In this document: in pieces, positions 13,388 through 15,584 of the stretch
Position numbering within the stretch: the first letter of the stretch is position 1
Layout: every line of letters begins with the position of its first letter
Assembly: GCA_965365445.1 (NCBI GenBank)
Contig: CBDUBS010000078.1
Span: forward strand, 1 to 15,584
Direction: 5' to 3'
From: CBDUBS01 sp965365445
Lineage (GTDB): Bacteria > Bacteroidota > Rhodothermia > Rhodothermales > DASSAV01
DNA length: 15,584 nucleotides
Made by a program: the position numbers and the translations under genes
Notes under the pieces: model-generated
What the model was told of the DNA's origin: nothing
Database searches by the model: none
What the model saw: only the letters and a program-made list of their open reading frames with translations

Positions 13388-13493
13388 GCCAGGCGCTGCA
13401 GGCCACGGTCTTGCTTCGTTCGGGCGGTGGCGGCTACGTTGCCTCGTTTCACCGCCGGTTCGCTCTGCGCGGCTGAGCCGCAAGCCGTTATAC
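13382..13493 (+). other. attC-C recombination site (5' box altered)
   Basis: The site starts with GCATAAG, where the invariant final C of the AAC triplet is G. It ends with CCGCAAGCCGTTATAC. The arms AGGCGCTGCAGGCC and (reverse complement) TGCGGCTCAGCCGC pair imperfectly. The damaged 5' box may reduce but not abolish use, as strand exchange occurs at the intact GTT of the 3' box. Confidence 0.6.
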
Positions 13494-13552
13494 CGCGCTC
13501 GGAATGGTCTCCCCAACAAGCTTTCTCTAGAAGTACCAACCCGGGCAACACA

Positions 13553-13777
13553 ATGACGCAGCTTCTAAGAACGGCGTTCGAACAAGCCTCGCAGCTTCCT
13601 GACGAGGAGCAGGATCTGTTTGCCCGGCTGTTGTTGGCCGAACTGGAGACGGAGCGGCGGTGGGCCGAGCTGTTCGCCCGGCCTGAGTCGGAGGAGTTGC
13701 TCGGTCGCCTGGCCGACGAAGCGCTCGCCGCTCACCGGGCGGGCTGGACGCGCCCGCTCGACACCGAGGATATGTAG
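13553..13777 (+). CDS. Cassette 4: antitoxin of a RelE/ParE pair
   Basis: This 74-residue, Glu/Leu/Ala-rich protein is helical throughout: T-A-F-E-Q-A-S-Q-L-P-D-E-E-Q near the start, then L-E-T-E-R-R-W and a C-terminal L-A-D-E-A-L-A-A-H-R-A-G. This pattern is common for small antitoxins preceding RelE/ParE toxins. ATG 13553 is the first in the family-like part. The stop is two bases before the toxin ATG, so they are cotranslated. No DNA-binding motif is evident. Confidence 0.7.
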   Translation: MTQLLRTAFEQASQLPDEEQDLFARLLLAELETERRWAELFARPESEELLGRLADEALAAHRAGWTRPLDTEDM

Positions 13778-13779
13778 GT

Positions 13780-14049
13780 ATGCGCTCGTTTACGCAGCCG
13801 AGCTTCTGGAAGCTATACCAGCGGCTCCCGGAGCACGTTCGGAAGCAGGCGCGGGAATCGTACCGGCTGTTCGAGGGGGACCCGAACCACCTGAGCTTAC
13901 TGTTCAAGCGGGTGAGCCAGCGGCGGCCTGTGTATTCTGCTCGGATCAGCCGAGATCATCGTGCAGTCGGCGTCCAAGACGGAGATGACATCGTTTGGTT
14001 CTGGATCGGCCCGCACCATGAGTATGATCGGCTCTTGAAAGGGTTGTAG
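13780..14049 (+). CDS. Cassette 4: RelE/ParE-family toxin
   Basis: This 89-residue basic protein has the RelE/ParE fold pattern: S-F-W-K-L-Y-Q-R-L-P at the first helix, L-F-K-R-V-S-Q-R-R-P-V-Y-S-A-R-I-S-R-D-H-R-A-V-G-V through the central sheet, and W-F-W-I-G-P-H-H-E-Y-D-R-L-L at the C-terminus. The terminal H-x-x-Y-D suggests an mRNA-cleaving RelE-like toxin more than a gyrase-poisoning ParE, but this is not certain. It is the last complete cassette gene and sits 10 bp before attC-D. Confidence 0.8.
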   Translation: MRSFTQPSFWKLYQRLPEHVRKQARESYRLFEGDPNHLSLLFKRVSQRRPVYSARISRDHRAVGVQDGDDIVWFWIGPHHEYDRLLKGL

Positions 14050-14059
14050 CGGCGGCGCG

Positions 14060-14183
14060 GTATAACCAGCGCATCAACGCTGACGCAGGGCCGCTCGGCG
14101 TTCATTGCTGTCGCTGTGGGTTCTTCCGAACTTGAAACATAGCGCCCGCAAGCCCTGGGCCGGTGAGCGCCAAGTCGTTATGC
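14060..14183 (+). other. attC-D recombination site
   Basis: This 124-bp site runs from GTATAAC to GTTATGC. Its 5' arm is the same as attC-B for the first 21 bases, while its 3' arm follows the decayed half-site at 12120. It thus looks like a mosaic of the two attC types in this array. Confidence 0.7.
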
Positions 14184-14189
14184 GGCACT

Positions 14190-14350
14190 ATGACTAGATC
14201 GTCTGTGTCCGTTCGGTTTCTCGGTCCTGCCGACGGAGACGTTCTCGCGGATGGGGCGCCGGATGTGTTCGACGGGCCCGTCAATTTCGACTTCGTGGCC
14301 GACGAGCGCCATCACCTCGCTGCTGCCACTCTCCATAAAAACCGGCGCTA
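14190..14350 (+). pseudogene. Cassette 5: truncated GNAT-like acetyltransferase gene
   Basis: Right after attC-D an ATG opens MTRSSVSVRFLGPAD. It continues to V-F-D-G-P-V, F-V-A-D-E-R-H-H-L-A-A-A, a pattern typical of the first 45 residues of GNAT N-acetyltransferases. At 14351 the DNA switches to the uma2 repeat, so the acetyl-CoA binding core is missing and the frame beyond is antisense to uma2. The start, position and the abrupt end support a cassette gene cut by rearrangement. The family call rests on a short stretch. Confidence 0.5.
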
Positions 14351-14603
14351 CGCAAACCACGACCACATCAGGGTAGGTATACGCGTGAATCGTGCTATCG
14401 ACGTGAACGCGTTGATCTCCGATGACCGAACGGCAGTCGCCTTTTTGAAACAAAATACTTATTCGGTGAACGATACGGTTATGATACCAGTCACTGCCGG
14501 ACATGGCGAAGATGCGTCCGGCGTGGTATTCCAGGCGCACCTCCGAGACGGCGTCGAGCCGGAGGTATTCTTCTACGGAAACGGGTTGGTCGGGTACGTG
14601 CAT
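14351..14603 (-). pseudogene. Truncated second uma2 copy
   Basis: This minus-strand frame starts MHVPDQPVSVEEYL at 14603 and matches the intact uma2 through residue 84 (Y-P-D-V-V-V-V-C), where the repeat ends. Beyond, the frame reads antisense through the GNAT fragment and attC-D to 14178 and has no Uma2 residues; the E-V-L-S-P strand and lysine of the nuclease core are lost. It has no stop inside the conserved part and its promoter is kept, so a chimeric protein could still be made. Confidence 0.8.
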
Positions 14604-14667
14604 CGGGGCGCTCGGGTGTATTGAAGATAATATAGGCAACCTGCCGGCGGTTTGTTCGTATCGTGCC
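14351..14667 (+). repeat. Direct repeat, right copy
   Basis: This is the partner of 10507-10823: same orientation, equal length and about 25 substitutions clustered in the middle (14453-14482). Its left edge is the junction with the truncated cassette. Its right edge is 22 bp before the intact secreted-protein gene. Confidence 0.9.
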
Positions 14668-14689
14668 ATTTACCCTCCCGGAGCGACCT

Positions 14690-15139
14690 GTGAACACTCT
14701 ACTTGCCGTTATTATCTTGCTGCTTGGAATGCAGAGCTGCGCAGGAACCCGTCCGGCGCAGGCGCAGGAGCGGATCGGGTTCGTCCGGCTGCTCCTGACG
14801 GAGGATGCCGTGACGGTGCTGGAATCAGGGGCGGAGCCGGGACGACTGAAGCGCCCGCGCGGCGAAGGTCGCCGGCAAGCCGTGGCCTTCGATGTGTTGC
14901 TGGGCGGCGAGGTGGTCTGGCGGGGCGGGATGGATGCCCCCCTGCGCCAGCGGCTGGAGTACGTGGACGACGAGGGGCGGCTCCAGACGCAGTTCGTCCA
15001 GCGGGAGGAGGCGGAGGTTACCCTGCGCTTCCCGGTGACGCAGGCCCGGTACAGGCTCCGGCTGTACCGATCCGGGGCCGCACAGGGTAAAGCGGCCGGG
15101 GGGTCGGAATGGGCTCCGGTAGCGGTAACGTTCGACTGA
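14690..15139 (+). CDS. Secreted protein resembling an M64-peptidase N-terminal domain
   Basis: This 149-residue protein starts with GTG 14690, preceded by GGAG at six bases. A signal peptide (about residues 1-27) may be cut after A-Q-A. The M-Q-S-C stretch is a poor lipobox, so lipidation is doubtful. The rest appears to be a beta-sandwich with Q-R-E-E-A-E-V-T-L-R-F-P and Y-R-L-R-L-Y-R. Its tail lies nine bases before the M64-type gene, and in many M64 proteins a sandwich domain with a similar E-then-FP layout precedes the protease in the same chain. A split two-gene version is my inference. Confidence 0.6.
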   Translation: MNTLLAVIILLLGMQSCAGTRPAQAQERIGFVRLLLTEDAVTVLESGAEPGRLKRPRGEGRRQAVAFDVLLGGEVVWRGGMDAPLRQRLEYVDDEGRLQTQFVQREEAEVTLRFPVTQARYRLRLYRSGAAQGKAAGGSEWAPVAVTFD

Positions 15140-15147
15140 GAAACCGG

Positions 15148-15584
15148 ATGAACCCGATTCCCTTTTCCGATGTGTTGCGGTCGCTCGTCCTTGCATGGAT
15201 GCTGATCGCCCCGACCGCCGCCGAGGCCCAGACGGTGCTGCTTCCCCTGCTCGAAAACGGCCCCCGGGAAGGGCGGATCAATATCGTGTTCCTTGCGGAA
15301 GGGTACCGGGCCGTCGAGGCGTCGGCCTTCGAGCGGGACGCTCTCCGGATCCTCGGCAGCTTGCTGGACGACGAGCCGTACAATCGGTACCGGAGCTATT
15401 TCAACGCCTACGGGATTGCGGTGGCCTCGAACGAGTCGGGGTCGGACCACCCCTCGCGTAACGAGTACCGGGATACGTACTTCGGCAGCTACTACGACTG
15501 CCGCAACATCACCCGCCTGATTTGCCTTTCCGGAGAGGGGCATACGCGGGCCAACGAGCTTTTCCGGCAGCTGCTGCCGGATTA
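15148..15584 (+). CDS. Secreted M64-family (IgA-peptidase-like) metallopeptidase, 5' part
   Basis: The frame is open from ATG 15148 to the window end (145 codons). A signal peptide (about 1-27, ending T-A-A-E-A) is followed by R-I-N-I-V-F-L-A-E-G-Y-R, F-E-R-D-A, E-P-Y-N-R-Y-R-S-Y-F-N and S-N-E-S-G-S-D-H-P-S. After these come D-T-Y-F-G-S-Y-Y and R-N-I-T-R-L. This is the usual beginning of the M64 peptidase domain. The zinc-binding HExxH would lie beyond the window. It is probably cotranscribed with the preceding secreted protein and exported to the periplasm or surface. Confidence 0.8.
   Translation, partial: MNPIPFSDVLRSLVLAWMLIAPTAAEAQTVLLPLLENGPREGRINIVFLAEGYRAVEASAFERDALRILGSLLDDEPYNRYRSYFNAYGIAVASNESGSDHPSRNEYRDTYFGSYYDCRNITRLICLSGEGHTRANELFRQLLPD

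Larger units (their letters stand above)
10859..14350 (+). mobile_element. Degraded chromosomal integron (intI remnant plus cassette array)
   Basis: The segment consists of a broken intI, an attI-like core site, four cassettes with complete attC-like sites, one decayed attC half and a fifth cassette cut short. Cassette genes all lie on the plus strand, one or two per cassette. Base composition of the first two cassettes is visibly more AT-rich than the chromosome around. Both ends are marked by the 317-bp direct repeat. Because the integrase is dead, shuffling would need an integrase acting from elsewhere in the genome. Confidence 0.8.

Noticed and set aside
12598..14183. CRISPR array, suggested by the recurring GTATAACCAGCGCATC and AAGCCGTTAT motifs
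   Set aside because: Spacing is irregular (hundreds of bases), whole genes lie between the motifs, and the motifs are the paired outer parts of attC sites.
10507..14667. Composite transposon with the 317-bp repeats as terminal insertion sequences
   Set aside because: The repeats contain no transposase and no terminal inverted repeats, only uma2 codons and its promoter.
14491..15543. A 350-residue minus-strand frame opposite the secreted-protein and M64 genes
   Set aside because: It crosses the uma2 start in another frame and two plus-strand genes with signal peptides; composition is shadow-like.

Overview
The window is about 15.6 kb of GC-rich DNA. It most likely comes from a member of the Rhodothermota/Bacteroidota (a Rhodothermales-like, probably marine or halophilic bacterium). 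The main evidence is a PorZ-like protein of the type IX secretion system, which is restricted to that superphylum. An NhaC-type antiporter with its own signal peptide, weak Shine-Dalgarno sequences and Bacteroidota-like promoter elements fit the same origin. The assignment is an inference from gene content.

Positions 1-9365 look like stable chromosome. A divergent pair comes first: a 49-residue membrane protein on the minus strand and a CarH/LitR-like MerR regulator on the plus strand. The space between them holds three tandem 9-bp repeats and a perfect dyad, which are candidate operators. Then come an NhaC antiporter, converging by 4 bp on a flippase-like (lysylphosphatidylglycerol synthase-type) membrane protein, a HIT hydrolase, a PHP phosphoesterase, lumazine synthase (ribH), porZ, and tRNA-His plus tRNA-Glu followed by a strong terminator.

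Positions 9365-14690 are accessory. A MazE/MazF toxin-antitoxin pair and an intact Uma2-type nuclease gene precede a degraded integron. The integron has a 3' fragment of an integron integrase (intI) with two in-frame stops, an attI-like core site, and gene cassettes separated by four recognisable attC sites plus one decayed half-site. The cassettes encode an unknown lipoprotein, a low-molecular-weight phosphatase/arsenate reductase-like protein, a PIN toxin with a small partner, a RelE/ParE toxin with antitoxin, and a truncated GNAT-like acetyltransferase. The cassettes point in the same direction as the intI remnant, as in inverted-integrase integrons.

The integron fragment is bracketed by two direct copies of a 317-bp segment, about 92% identical and gap-free. 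Each copy contains the 5' part of a uma2 gene and its divergent promoter region. The left copy belongs to the intact uma2. The right copy is a truncated uma2 in front of the next gene. The integron therefore appears to have arrived together with, or inside, a duplication of this divergent promoter block, which cut intI at one end and a cassette gene at the other.

From 14690 the stable-looking backbone resumes with a secreted protein resembling an M64 N-terminal domain and the start of a secreted M64-family metallopeptidase, which runs off the window end. The three toxin-antitoxin pairs within about 4.5 kb fit the usual stabilising role of such cassettes in sedentary integrons.
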